In this document: piece after piece, positions 10,868-22,944 of the stretch | Numbering within the stretch: the stretch's first letter is position 1 | Layout: each line of letters starts with the position of its first letter | DNA from: Ascaphus truei | Taxonomy: Eukaryota; Chordata; Amphibia; Anura; Ascaphidae | Assembly: GCA_036426205.1 (NCBI GenBank) | Contig: CM071573.1 | Span: forward strand, 39,573,771-39,637,770 | Length of the DNA stretch: 64,000 nt | Reading direction: 5' to 3' | Notes under the pieces: generated by a model | The model's database searches: none | What the model saw: the letters and a program-made list of their open reading frames with translations, nothing else | Told to the model about the DNA's origin: nothing | Translations under genes and position numbers: made by a program

Positions 10868-12739
10868 GTCTAGATCATAAAGTTCTGTATGAAATGTAGC
10901 AAATTCCTCTGCGATCCATAAGGGGTTGTAAGTCACTCCTCCACTTTTTATCCTAATAGTGGGAACCTCTGTTTTTTTGCTAATAAATAAGTTTGTTTAA
11001 ATTAAATAAAAAGTTAAATAAATAAATAATGAAATAAAAGTTTGTTTGCTAATAAACGATCAGCATTATCATAATATGTCTGCTTGGTCCATTTAAGGGC
11101 CTTCTCTATGTCCTCCAGTAACCTCTTAAGTTCCTCCCTTGCCTGGTTCAAAATGTTATACACTTTCCTCGACTTTTTTTTTTTTTTTTTGTGTGAGCTT
11201 TCCAACTTTATAATTTTTTTTCTGTTAATATTTTTGTTCCATTTTTATTCTTTCTGTATGATGCCATTGAAATAAGCTATCCTCTAATTGTGGCTTTTGT
11301 GCCTCCCATAGAATCCCTGTTGATTCTACAGACCCATTGTTAGACCGAAAATCATTTTCAAGTTAGTCTCCAATTTGTGTGCTAATCTCCGGATAATTTA
11401 TTAAAGAATCATTCATCCTCCAATGACATTATTGAATCTTGGCGAATGGTGGGTCAATCATGATTGCCACCGTGGTGTGGTCCGACCACATGATAGACCC
11501 TATATCTCAGTGGACCAATACCAGGATATTTGGGGATACAAAAATATTATCGATTTCTATAATACGAATCGTGTGGGAAGGAATAATCTCTGCCTTTTTA
11601 TGCGAGCCACGCCAGGCGTCCAACAGTCCGAATTCTTTGATTGGCAATCTAAATTTCTCTGGAACCATATTAAAATCGCCTCCTAAAATATAACTGTTCT
11701 CGGTTATCCCCATTGACTCCAATGTTTCCCTTTAGAAAATCAATTTGTCCCTCGTTAGGCGCGTATATATTCCGTAATGTAATATGTAGACCCGAGAGAA
11801 GACCATGGACCACAAGTGACCTCCCTTCGTCTCTCTTGACCTCCAGTGTCTGGAACGGGATATCCTGTTTTATCAAAATCGCAAACCCCCCCCCCTCCTT
11901 TTTCTTACTAGTGAAAGACTGATAAAATGCTATAGGGTATCTCCTGTTAAAAGTGTTTGGGGGGGTCCTGGGTGTCGAAGTGTGTCTCTTGCAGAAAGAC
12001 AGTATTTGCTTTCAGTTTTCTAAATTCTTTTAGGGCCAATCTATGTTCACCATTATTATTTAGACCCTTAACATTCAGGGACACTAATTTCAATGGGATT
12101 TGGCTCGCCATTCCCGGTGTCATGTCTCATATGTGAAAGTTGTTCTCTGAAAAGTATGGTTGTGCGGAACCAATGGGGAAAAGAAAAGGGAGGGTTCTTT
12201 CCCACTTGGAAACTTGGGGGGAAAACAATAAAAACGAAATAAGATGAGTGTAACCAGCCACTCATCCCAGTTTTGCGGCCAGACCCTATTTAGTCTAGTC
12301 TGGTGGGCATATGGCCCTACTGCTGTCGGGCATGAAGATCTCCCTCCCACTTCATGCACCCTGACCCCTGCCACTCTCTACCTCCCAATCGGACCTGCGC
12401 CATAACGTGGTCAGAATATAGAAACTTAACAATTGCTACAATTCCTACATATTGTGCACCACATAAACATATATAGGTTTTCCTACTATGATAACACTAT
12501 ACATGTATAGAATCTAATTTCAGGAAGCGTTTGCTCTTGTCCTTTTGATGGCACATTTTGATCTGTGTCTGTAACCTGGGTGCAAGTGTGGTGTCCAACA
12601 CCCCAAAAGTCTTGTCGCTTTATAGTCCTAGGGCCGAGGCCCACTCACCCACCACACGGGTCCCTAGTCCGCTCATTCTCCAGCTTCGACATATCATCTG
12701 CGCCAGGACTTGGGCCGCGGGCGGCAGACCCCAGGTCAC

Positions 12740-13680
12740 AGAACCATCCCTATAATAAAATATAAAAAAGGAACAAAAGCTAGAATTCCAACGTAGATTT
12801 CTTTGGGTCATCATGTGTTGCCTGACCATCGGCAAGGGATTCCGCTTCTGATTCTAACTCGGAGAGACCCAGCAGGGCGCCTCCAGAGACACAGCCGGTC
12901 TTAATTCTTTCATCTCCGGGCCTCGCCCTCTTGTTCGGTCGATTTGTATCCTCTGTATTCTCGCCACGAGCTCCTCGTTGCTGGTCTGATCTATCTTTTG
13001 GGGGCCAGATTTAAAGCTGATGGAAAAAGAACAGATTCCTCGGGGTAACGAAGCGATATCTGTTTGTCCTCGTGATTGACTAGAAGACAACGGGAAGGCC
13101 CATCGATGCTGAATCCCTTTTTTCTGAAGTATCGCTGTTACTGGGCGCAGTCCTCTTCGTCGATCTATTGTCAGCCTGGACAGGTCCTGGGAAAATCTGG
13201 ATAGGTGTTTTCGAATTCAATTGAGCCTCTATTTCTGCATCCCTTTTTAAAATCTGTTCCTTGGGCGTATATTATGGTGTCTTTAGGACCAAATTTCTGC
13301 TTTTAGGATCGTCAAATCTCGGTCCCAACGCTCTGTGAGCTCTGTCCATCACTAGTCTTGTAGTTGGATCTATTAACAGGAAGAGCCTTTTAAGATATGG
13401 CTGCAGGGCGTTCCACGGACACTGACTTGGGGATATGGCAGATTCGTAGGTTGTGCCTTCGTTCCCTATTCTCTAGATCATCCATACTGTCTCGCATAGC
13501 TTTTATCTTTTCGCTGATATGCAGGACCTCATCATCCGTATTTACCTGGTTTTGTAAGGTGGCATCCATTTTATTTTCCAGCTCTGTGGTTCTCTTAGCC
13601 AGTGAAGAAACATTTGTCTTAAATTCTTTTACAGCTCTGTCCAGAGCTGACTGAAAGCACACTTGCATTTCTCTAAGCAT
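12740..13680 (-). pseudogene. LINE ORF1 (L1-type, frameshifted)
   Basis: The first 96 residues (13390-13680) form a coiled-coil region with heptads (SLAKRTTELENKMD), ending in DLENRERRHNLRI, the start of the L1 ORF1p RRM domain. Downstream frames continue the RRM and C-terminal domain (DRAHRALGPRFDD, then ILQKKGIQHRWAFP), so the reading frame shifts near 13390. Such proteins coat LINE RNA. This copy cannot make a full product. Confidence 0.8.
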
Positions 13681-13961
13681 ACACTGCAGATCCTGTTTTT
13701 GTAATCACTGTCACTGCAGTGACTCTCGAGGCAGCAGCTCTCACCTCTGATTCTTTTCCTGCAGTGTCCCTGTTTGCTCAGTTTCTCAGCGTTGCTCGTC
13801 TCTCCAGGGCTTCACCTTCTGATCCAGCAGCCTGCTTCTCCGTCACTGGGGCTGGTGCTCTGTGCTCAAATCGGCGCCATCTTCGTTTTTTGTTTTTTTT
13901 CCTTGTCAACTGTCGCCGCCTGTATCCGGCCAAAATGGGAGAGATCTGGGGTCTCCGGCTT

Positions 13962-14007
13962 CCCGTCCTTTCTTAGGGGCATCTCCCGTCCTTTCTTAGG
14001 GGCATCT
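13962..14007. repeat. 23-bp tandem duplication in LINE 5'UTR
   Basis: Two exact copies of a 23-bp unit beginning cccgtcctttcttagg lie back to back. Tandem units in a LINE 5'UTR can be promoter monomers, but two copies could be a chance duplication. Confidence 0.85.
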
Positions 14008-14162
14008 CCACTGCTTCCCCGTCTGCTGCTGCAGTCTGTGGCTTGGGAGAAGGTACCAATCGGGGGGTAATAGCAAATTATAATTGAGCCTACAGAGAGC
14101 GCATATGAGCGGAATGTAGTTAACATTTTTTTAATTTTTTTTTACTAGTTTTCAAAAGGGGC

Positions 14163-15050
14163 CAGGTCTAAGATAACAACATTAGAAGTAGAGGGGCACC
14201 GAGTCATTTAATTTGACGAAGTAGACCAGTTCTACGAAACGCGTAGGAGTTTATACAGTGAGCAACTTGTGGTGTTTTATCAAGTATACTGCGTGTTGTT
14301 ACCAACGACGCTTCCTCTAAATATACATTAGTCCTGTATTGGCGCTCTGCTGAGTTCGGCGCCTCCAGTGACGTCACCACTAGCGTGTCCCAGCGCCGGA
14401 GTGGAGAGGGAGCTCCCAATGAGGGTTCTGTGAGCCCGTTCAAGCACTAGTGTGGTACTCTGTGCTGTTTGGAATAATAACTTCCTCCCAATATAGTGAG
14501 TCTTTTGCCAAGGACAATATCCGCATACCAGCAGTGGATACCATAACGGAGGCAGGAACCGGAGTGCCAAAGTGCTGCAAAGATCCATCTACCTAAAGAG
14601 GACCTGAGTGATGATGGCGACGTGCTGATCCGTGACCTGCTGTCTGCTGTAGTGATAACACGTGCATCAAACATGCCCTGCTTTGTTGATTTGCTTTGCT
14701 GTACGTGCATTTATTACCACCCTTTGAATTTGTCACACTATATTTTAAATACTACACTGAGAGTTTTGCACTGCTTTTCTTTTCTTTCATATGTTATCTA
14801 AGGTGCTGAGCATCTATTCTGACCAGCAGCAGACTGATTCATTATTGTACAAGGTTATATATTCATTTATATTTGCACAAGTCACTGATTTGATTTTAAC
14901 TTTGGTGTATTTTTTATCTGTGTATTATCACATTTAGATTCACTTAAGTTTCAATTGGATTTTATTTATTATCACTTTTATCACTACAAATTGGTGCGCA
15001 TTTTTTTTAAATTTTATATATAGATATATAGATATATATATATCATCTAA
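14163..15050. mobile_element. Penelope-type terminal-repeat fragment (candidate)
   Basis: Begins just 5' of the LINE and carries a hammerhead-like core at 14213-14245. It ends in a gatata-rich microsatellite (15020-15045). No coding sequence was seen. The assignment rests on the core alone. Confidence 0.4.
14205..14250 (+). ncRNA. Hammerhead-like motif 2
   Basis: ttgacga, then a perfect 5-bp stem gtaga-ccagt-tctac, then gaaac and gcgtag. The order and spacing match CUGANGA / stem II / GAAA / minimal stem III / UA cleavage site. The first core base is T instead of C and stem I is weak, so cleavage is uncertain. Confidence 0.5.
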
Positions 15051-15764
15051 CACCTGTGCCTGATGTTTACTTTAGCTTAGTGAATTTCAGGTTGCACTTG
15101 TGCGACCTTCAATGAATTGAAGTGGCACACAGTCCAGGGGAGACACCGAGGCAGTCAGGCCGCATTTGTCCCCAGTCCACTAGTGCAAGAGCCCGTTTTA
15201 TACAGTATAGATGTAAGAGGAATGTTTACTCAAAAATAAAACCACTCCAGTACACTGTTTGACATACGGTATACAGCAATGTAATCTAGTAGTACTGAGA
15301 TAGCGAATTGAAAACAAAATATGTCTGCATCCACATGCTAAAAATTTACTTGTTTGTTTAAATACTTCTTTAAAAGAATCTAAATGCTGAATTGCGTTTA
15401 GATGTGATGAAACCCCGAAACTAGCGCAGGATAGCACGTACGCCTGGACACCTGACTGTCCCACCACACAAACTCGGTCTTGCTGTTACTCCCAGATATA
15501 GTTGTCTCTGGAGGTGGTGAGTCTGGAGAACTAGGAGATTCAACAAACATGGAAATTGTGAGGAGAAGCACCTAAAGTACTGCTCACAGTGCTCCTCCCT
15601 AGGAGAAGAACCCATACAAGGGGCTGACAGAGTGATGATGCATGTGGACTCAGTGAGGGTGCTACAAAACTAGCTTGGGGCATATTGCTGCGATGTCTGT
15701 CTGGTCAACACGCTCCACACTAAGGTCACTAGCAGAGTCGCTACCACCACCAATGTCACACTAA

Positions 15765-16017
15765 GGCCTTGTGCACGTAACAGAGTGCCGTGATGCCCAT
15801 GCAGCAGGGGCGATTTGAAGCATTTCTGGGGACGTGGCTGTGACGTCACAGAGCTGGTCCGTCCTCATTGGGCGAACCGCTCTCATGACCCGGCCATCGC
15901 GTGAAAAAGACAAGATTGCATTGCTCTTCCCCACGCTCACGTGCGCAGTTTGGATGCTCCAGTGCATTTACCTTGATTTGATCGTGCAGCTTGCTCGCCA
16001 TTAGCATGGACGAGGCC
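15765..16017. mobile_element. Harbinger-like MITE, copy 2
   Basis: Ends ggccttgtgcacg and catggacgaggcc, flanked by TAA on both sides (15762-15764, 16018-16020). The interior shares cattgggcgaaccgc (reversed) with the copy at 54572. Confidence 0.75.
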
Positions 16018-16622
16018 TAACTCTCTCCTGCAGTGACTGGAACATGTGACCCAATCAAACTTCCACTGCTGGCAGTACTGTCTTATTGTGCTCATACTAC
16101 CCATTCCTCCTCTTTGTTGTACATCCTGACTCCCTGAACCACATCCCTACCACAAGTTGCTGTTTCCCCAAACAGTAGCAGAGGCGCTGGGCCTAGCAGA
16201 GTCGGGTGTTGCAGCTAATATTTGAAACATGAACACAGATTCAAAACTTGTTCTGTGGTGCCACCATATTCTTGAACTGGGCCCTGGTACAGAATCGCCA
16301 TCCGGGTGTAACACATGCTGTATTTCTTGCTCACATCTGTTCAAACTGATGTGCTTGGGCCGAGGAATCATCAACACTAGCAAGACAGAATCGGTTGAGA
16401 AACATGATGACAAAAGTTTCACTTACAGAATCTCACTCTCCAACATAGAAAAAGCCAGCAAATCCCCATATTGACCTTATTTTAAGCCTTCTTAAGAGCA
16501 AAGTTGAAGGAGATAGAATTATTAACTCCTCCAAGCTCAACACAGCCACAGTGGGTGAAAAGCATCAGTGGCCCCCTGAGTAATGTAACACACCCCCTGT
16601 GGTTTGCATCGTAGTACTATCG

Positions 16623-16680
16623 CTACTGGTACCAGCAAGGCGTACCTCTACCACTGGTACAACAAGGGGTACCTCTACCG
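16623..16680. repeat. Two-unit imperfect tandem repeat
   Basis: ctactggtaccagcaaggcg and cactggtacaacaagggg are each followed by tacctctac. About 28 bp per unit. Confidence 0.6.
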
Positions 16681-17829
16681 CTGCTGGGACTGTTGTGCCT
16701 ACCACACTAACTGAGCCTCTAGACTTGCCAGATGCCACCTTTTTGCTTCACAGGACAGCCACCCCTCCTATCGCCATAATATGAGAAAAAGGCAAATAAT
16801 ATACTAAACCAATACAAAGAAAAAAATATTTCTGCTTCCCCCACGCAAACAGCGTGGCTGCTGCCTCTTCCTTGCAGGTGATTTTTTTGGATTTTTTTGG
16901 ATTTAGTTCATAATTTTATTTTTAATCGCTGTGTGGTTTTTGCACCTACAAAAATCCTGATTTTCTGTACTAGACCAAATTACATTAAATTCCCCCATTT
17001 CCACTTGTCATCCACTATAGAAATTTCATACCAATAATGTGATGAGCAACAAGCATTTATTTCTCTTTTCCTGCACAACAGTGGCTGACAAAAGCAAGAA
17101 TTCAGCACCTTTATAAAATCTCAAACCAATGTGCGCATTTGCCATGTAGTCTGTGAAAAAGTGCATAGTCCAAGAGTTTGAGTGATCTGTATTAAAATGG
17201 AAACCTGCTCATTGGTCTTGGAAAGAACTACACTGCACATGTCATAGCCATGCAGAACCCTACTATAATTTACAATCCCAGATTCCAACCTTGCATTTGA
17301 ACAAACCCCTCCAAAGATTCTCAACATGGTCAAGCTACCATTTTATTTTTGTATCTCATACACTTATTGTGAATTCACCTTGTGATATTGAGCGCTCACG
17401 AGTTCACTGTAAAGTGTGTGTGTTTAGTCCTTTCCTTGTTGGTTTTCAGGCAAATCTACAAGACAGACTCCATCTCCTCATTTGTTTTATCTGAATAGTT
17501 CCTGACACTCCAATTCCTGATTGATCATCCATAGGAATAATTCTGTCCTCCAGCTTGACCGGAAAATAGCTGCGATCTTTGGTTTCATATTTCTGCATCT
17601 ATAACGGCACTTTTATTCCCCGTATCTCTTTTGACATGTCCACATTAAGGGCAGATGCAACCTATTGAAAGAATCTTTCACCATGTCAAAATGACTGGCA
17701 GAAAGTTCAATAGTGTAGTTTTTTTTGGTCTGTCGTTACGAATTAGTTGCAAGTTGGAATACATTTTGTTGCATAATTTTAAACCCTTGAGAGAGAGAGA
17801 TCTAGATATATACACCTATATATTCCTCC

Positions 17830-17960
17830 CCTTTTTTGAGGCAAGTATCTCTGGACGCAGGGAGTCCCTGGAGCTGAAATCAATGGGATTCAGCTCCAGA
17901 GACCCCCTGCTTCAATCTTTTATAAAATAAAGTACGGGTTGGATTGCTTCTTTAAGCACC
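17830..17960. repeat. Dispersed GC-rich repeat, copy B
   Basis: ctggagctgaaatcaatggg then ctccagagaccccctgcttc closely matches 29170-29220. Confidence 0.5.
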
Positions 17961-18338
17961 TACAGGTCTTCTTCCAAAACCGTGTAAGTTATTTTATCGT
18001 AAATTTAAGCGCGTGTATTTTTTATGTACGTACGTTTTGGCAGAGACTGAAATAGTTTTAGGACAACACTTCTTTATGAGTACGATATTTTTTTCCAAAA
18101 CGCTGGTTATTAAACTTTCTTAAAAGGATTATCGCAGTTGCATCTGTGAAATCTTATATGGCCATGTTCAAATACTGGCAAAACAGACTTTGTCCTTCTG
18201 AGGTAGATGTAATGCTTAACAATTGTATAAATGGATTATAATCTGTAACTTGTATCTGTTAAACACTGAATGAATGTGCTATGTACCAGACCGAATCCCA
18301 CCTCCTTCCCCACTTTGCCAAACCAGATTTATGTAAGG

Positions 18339-18463
18339 GCGGTGGGTGGTGTCTTCAACTCAAGTCCTCCAACTTCCCCCCCGGCCACCTGTGCAGAAGC
18401 AGGGATAACCTGAAAATCGAACTTGTTGGGGGGGGCCTTGAGGACTGGAGTTGAGAATCCCTG
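18339..18463. mobile_element. hAT-M1 MITE, copy 6
   Basis: CCCCC subfamily: tcttcaactcaagtcctcc and aggactggagttgagaatcc then ctg. Left half of the hairpin lost. Flanks atgtaagg / gtgtaatc agree weakly. Confidence 0.75.
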
Positions 18464-19066
18464 GTGTAATCGAAGCCAGCACCTCTGCATATGGAGGGAC
18501 CTGCAAGAGAATGCACAGATATGTGATGCAGACTTTTCTAGTATGTGCATAATCGCACTTGGGGGTTTTGCTGCTCTACATGGGACACACTTTCGATGGA
18601 GGTATTGGACGTCTTTCTTTCCGCACACCATAGGCTCGGATTTTCTTTTGCCGACAGTAGTTTCTTGTCTGGAATTAATTGAATGATATGTTTAATCGGC
18701 CTTGATATATAAATACATGTATGCAGCAGAAAAGCTTATGTTTATGTAAGCAGTGTGGCCCATTGTCAGACAGATAAGTGTTTTGTTGACCAATGTCAAG
18801 ATGATGGTTTCTGGCATTTGATCTAGTATTTTGGCACGGTTTTGTGTTTTTTCTTGCCTTCATTTCAGTCTGTTTTATCCATGGCTGCTGACATGAGAAT
18901 TAAAGATTATCGCTCTGTTTCTTGAAGTAAAAATATCTCAAACCACTTGTCTAAGGCAAAGCACTGTAATACAGGGATTCTCAACTCTAGTCCTCAAGAC
19001 TCCTCTCTGAACCCCCCTCTCCCGCCACAAAACAGGCTGAGCTACCTGTGCTGAACCTGGGATATC

Positions 19067-19554
19067 TGCGTCACCCCAGAGGAGGATACTTGATGGGGCT
19101 CCCCAAGAGCTGCTCCCCTGTACACATAACCGGCGTACTATGGGTTAACATTTGCTTGCACTATGTGTGACATCAAGCCCACCTTCTGGAATGTTATTGA
19201 GCCAAGAGGACAAAGAACTTTGAATTTGCAGCTGCATTCAGTCTGAACCCCTTCAGTGTATATCTGCGTTGCCCCAAAGCTGAGCAGTCTTTATTGCAGC
19301 CGAAGGGCAGCTAATGTGTGTGAAATGGAGCCGTTTGGTCATGTTAAAGCTTCTTTATCTGAAACTCGCCAGCCCTTTATCCCTTGTACCCAATTTACCA
19401 ACTCTGTCCATAAAATTTCTGTGAATTGACTGTATAAACTCTGTTCTTTTAATGTAACCATGTATTGTTATAAATCTGTGCTTAGTACATACTTGAAAAT
19501 GAGAGGTAACTTGCAATTTACTTCTTGGTAAAACATTTTTATAAATAAAATATC
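19067..19554 (+). mobile_element. Non-LTR retroelement 3' end, first nested insertion
   Basis: Inserted in the MITE between atatc and atatc (5-bp duplication at the right end). Its end (tttaatgtaaccatgtattg, aatgagaggtaact, ttataaataaaa) matches the reversed end of the segment at 39362-40075. It is a 5'-truncated retroelement copy of uncertain clade. Confidence 0.65.
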
Positions 19555-19562
19555 CTGAAAAC

Positions 19563-20991
19563 GTGACGGTGAGGGGGGGTACCTAGCTCATTAATACAAG
19601 TATTTGGCCTGGCTGGGTGCCCCTGAGCCATTTTGGGGAATTGTGATTGTCAGCTCTTCAACCCAATCACCGCATGTAACTGCATTTGTAATAAAGGTGC
19701 ATGTGTATTTTTACTGTTCCAGGGGTGCCAACCAGCGGAGATGTGCAGGGTATGAGTTTCAGGGGTGATTTTACGGTAAAATGTTGTCAGGGTGTATTTG
19801 GGTAGAAGTAGGCCAGTGTTGCGGGTTACCCCGGAATATGTACTCCGGACCCCCCCCCCCCCCCCCCAGATTCCTGAGGACATGAGGAACACAACCCACC
19901 GAATAAAATCCTCCCATAAAGCAGTTTGCAGCTCACCGCCAAATCTCCCTGCTTCAGCACATACCAAGAACAGTAAGACCGGGCAGGGAATTACTTTTAA
20001 AGGACCCCGGTATATGCCCAAGAACCCCAGAACCAAAGTGGGGTTCAGTGTATCTCCTGCCAGGTATAAGGTGGTGAATTATGTTTTTAAGTTAAAGTGT
20101 ATCATATGGCAAGGTTTCTCTGTATAAGTGGAAAAGAAAAGTGTTTTAAAAGTCCCCAAGGTTTATATTGTTATAGTAATGTTCAGAGGAAATCATTCAG
20201 TACGGATAAAAATCCATTTGCATGGGAAACAGAGGGGCTACTCCGCCCTCTAAGCTTCAAAGGCAATCCAGGATATGGAGGTGTTATACCCTTTGTTAGC
20301 AAGGAGGGGTAAAAGAAAGAGGGGGGGAAAAAACTTCAATAAGCCACCTTTCCAGCTGTCACCCTGCCCAGCCTGAATGGCACCAGGTAAGAGGGGCATG
20401 GTCTCGTATGCTAAGCGGCCAAGGTGCAAAGTTCGCATATGCCTAGAGCAGAATGAGAAGCCCCTCTGCCAGGTTTACAAAGTATTGGCAACTCCGTGAT
20501 AGGGGGAAGGGAAATATTCCCACGGAGAAGATAGGCTGTACTAGTGAGGCATATGAATATTAACCCTATAAGAACCTGTTCAGCCCATCAGGAATGAGTC
20601 ATCATGCTGTAAGAGTTTCATACCATCTAAGGATTCATGCAAGAAACATCTAAATTTCAAGATTTTAAAGTTTCATCACGAAAGAAGCAGCTCCAGCGGA
20701 GTAAACAGCAGCGTCAAGTTGTGCTGCTGACCGAGGACTGTTTCAGGCTCTTTTTGCGAGCAACACCCACTCCTGGGAAATTGCTCCTAGAGACTTTGTT
20801 TTGGCAACATTTCATTTTGGGAACATTTTATTTTGTTTGACCCAGTTCCAGTAAGTGTATTTTCCGTTGTAATTGTAAATCAAGCTGTGTATGTTCATTC
20901 TGTAAATAAATCACAATTTATTTTATCTCTTGCTTTGCTCAATCATAGGATTCGGGTATTTTGGTGTTAAAAGTTCTGGTCTACCGTGACA
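19563..20991 (+). mobile_element. Candidate solo LTR, second nested insertion
   Basis: Starts gtgacggtgagg and ends ctaccgtgaca, giving TG...CA ends with short inverted termini. Two regulatory-looking features lie near the 3' side: AATAAA at 20905-20910 and a GT/T-rich tract after it. It also contains a run of C at 19850-19867. It is inserted exactly within the MITE sequence aaaac / ctgacctg. No internal coding region. LTR identity is inferred only from form. Confidence 0.5.
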
Positions 20992-20995
20992 CTGA

Positions 20996-22080
20996 AATAG
21001 TAATGTAGAGGCCCCGCTACAGCTAAATGTATCTAGATATGTTTATAGGATGAGGTGCTGTGGGTGGTTAATAGGTAGAACAGCGTAGAGGCAAGAACCC
21101 AGCTTAAAGCACTCACTACCCTAGATGCAGTATGAGGATTAATTAAAATATATGCTTTTAATGTTCATCAAATTAAAATAATGGGGTTTAAAATCCAAGG
21201 ACAGGACACACACATTTAATCCTATGTTTAGTGCATGTAGCACTCTGGATTATATATTGATAAGAACAAATGAGAGAGATTAGATCAATGTTCTTAGGGG
21301 AGCTGGTATGCAGTATTCCCTGTAAAGGTGTTCTTTGGTAAAACAGGGATGAGGAGGTGGTGTAGGAACCTACCTATATAGATCGGGTGTAGCCCGTGAT
21401 GATAAAGGCTAGTAAACACTTGTTAATGGCAGTAGAAAGAGAAGCTTACAGATACCATAAAACGGTGTGGCTTATTGTGTATGCCTAATGAATTTGAGTT
21501 CATTTATTATATGGACATAGGAATACTTATTGCCACACCGTAGCACCTGAGCAGAAGCACACAAGTGATTGCTTATTCATCTAGGGATCCACTCCGTTTT
21601 ATAGATCCTTTGCCTCACTAGTTAGTGTTTAGCACAGTACCTGACGGTTGAGCCCATTCATGAATATGGGCACAGGCATACACAATAAGCCACACCGTTT
21701 TATGGTATCTGTAAGCTTCTCTTTCTACTGCCATTAACGAGTGTTTACTAGCCTTTATCATCACGGGTTACACCCGATCTATATAGGTAGGTTCCTACAC
21801 CACCTCCTCATCCCTGTTTTACCAAAGAACACCTTTACAGGGAATACTGCATACCAGCTCCCCTATGAACATTGATCTAATCTCTCTCATTTGTTCTTAT
21901 CAATATATAATCCAGAGTGCTACACGCACTCAACATAGGATTAAATGTGTGTGTCCTGTCCTTGGATTTTAAACCCCATTATTTTAATTTGATGAACATT
22001 AAAAGCATATATTTTAATTAATCCTCATACTGCATCTAGGGTAGTGAGTGCTTTAAGCTGGGTTCTTGCCTCTACGCTGT
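20996..22080. mobile_element. Fold-back element with 413-bp arms, innermost insertion
   Basis: Arms at 21074-21486 and 21674-22086 are near-identical reverse complements, with a 187-bp spacer. The unit is flanked by the 16-bp direct repeat tctaccgtgacactga (20980-20995 and 22081-22096). That repeat joins the end of the candidate LTR to the resumed MITE. The right arm runs 6 bp into that repeat. No ORF. Confidence 0.8.
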
Positions 22081-22944
22081 TCTACCGTGACACTGACCTG
22101 TTGGGGGAGGTCTTGAGGGCTGGAGTTGAAAACCCTTCTGTAACACATTTACTAACAGGAGCAGATGGGTGTATTTTGTAACTTCTGTCAGTCATTTTTA
22201 TAAATAAAATCAGATATTTTGTTTTTCTAAATAGTGTTGAAAGTCTTGGAGGTGTGTGTGTGTGTCTTCTCTCCAGTTAAAATCGAGTTGTTTGTGGTGC
22301 ACACTTGTGATTGTCTTAAACTTTTACATTTTCCACCTTTTGAACGAGAGAAAAAATGGAGTACAATTGGTAAATAATACATTTCATGTCTTATGGTGTT
22401 AATTGTAAACAGATCTGACATACTTTTTTTTTTTTATTGTTTCTAGTATCAACCGTCCAATCTTGTTACCTGAATTACTTAATAATCTGCTAATTAGCTA
22501 TATTAAGGAGCATATAAAAATGCATGTGCCAGGGGCACAGTAATTTCTTTTTGATCTTTATGTAATTGCATGCATATCCCTTTCTTAATTAAATTTTGTA
22601 TCATAAGGTCATCAACAATCTGAGGCAATTTTATTTTGCACTTCCTGTATGCATTACTTTTGATCACACTTTTTACTTTTTTGGCTTGTTGAAGTAATTA
22701 GCAATTAAGATACAGCATGGCTCTAAAACCTGTGATAAAGTAGTAAATACACATCATTTGAATGATTAGTTGTTTTGTAATTACACACACTTGGGCCATA
22801 TATAGTATATATTTTTTTTTTTAATCTATTTTTCTCAGCTATAAAAATTGTGTGTTTGGGGCAACATATTAAAGCTGGGCTGGAGAACATTCATTGTAAT
22901 GTAAACATGTAATGTACATCTTTCTATGTGTAGTTGTGATAGAC

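Larger units (their letters stand above)
8100..12111 (-). pseudogene. LINE ORF2 (endonuclease-RT, broken)
   Basis: The start codon is at 12109-12111 (MASQIPLKLVSLNVKGLN), followed by an APE-type endonuclease: LQETH, then NIYAPN (near 11750) and GGDFN (near 11680), with LLDAWR after. The RT part shows LDVEKAFDRIRWDFL (near 10070), GTRQGCTLSPLLFALTIE (near 9920) and a catalytic box read as LLFADNIL (near 9810). The usual FADD is FADN here, so a catalytic Asp is lost. Many stops and two inserted MITEs make it inactive. The 3' limit is approximate. Confidence 0.82.
7862..14080 (-). mobile_element. Decayed L1-superfamily LINE
   Basis: A long minus-strand non-LTR retrotransposon. The 3' end is an A-rich tail (T runs at 7862-7890 on the plus strand). 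The order on the minus strand is a GC-rich 5'UTR containing gaagatggcgcc (about 13880), an ORF1 with coiled coil, then ORF2 with endonuclease and RT. It is broken by frameshifts and stops, and by at least two later insertions (10620-10867 and 8189-8359). The 5' boundary near 14080 is uncertain. Confidence 0.85.
18972..22137. mobile_element. hAT-M1 MITE, copy 7, split by nested insertions
   Basis: The left part 18972-19066 (cagggattctcaactc ... gggatatc), a short middle part 19555-19562 (ctgaaaac) and the right part 22093-22137 (ctgacctgttggggg ... gttgaaaaccctt) together make one MITE. The outer flanks ctgtaata (18964-18971) and ctgtaaca (22138-22145) are the target duplication, 7 of 8. Three other elements sit inside. 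Confidence 0.85.

Noticed and set aside
15198..16422. Several minus-strand frames at 15198-16422
   Set aside because: They cover a Harbinger-like MITE and surrounding DNA without shared domains or consistent frame.
19650..20036. 128-residue minus-strand frame, and the overlapping 111-residue plus frame
   Set aside because: Both cross the poly-C tract inside the candidate LTR. No similarity to gag, pol or cellular proteins.
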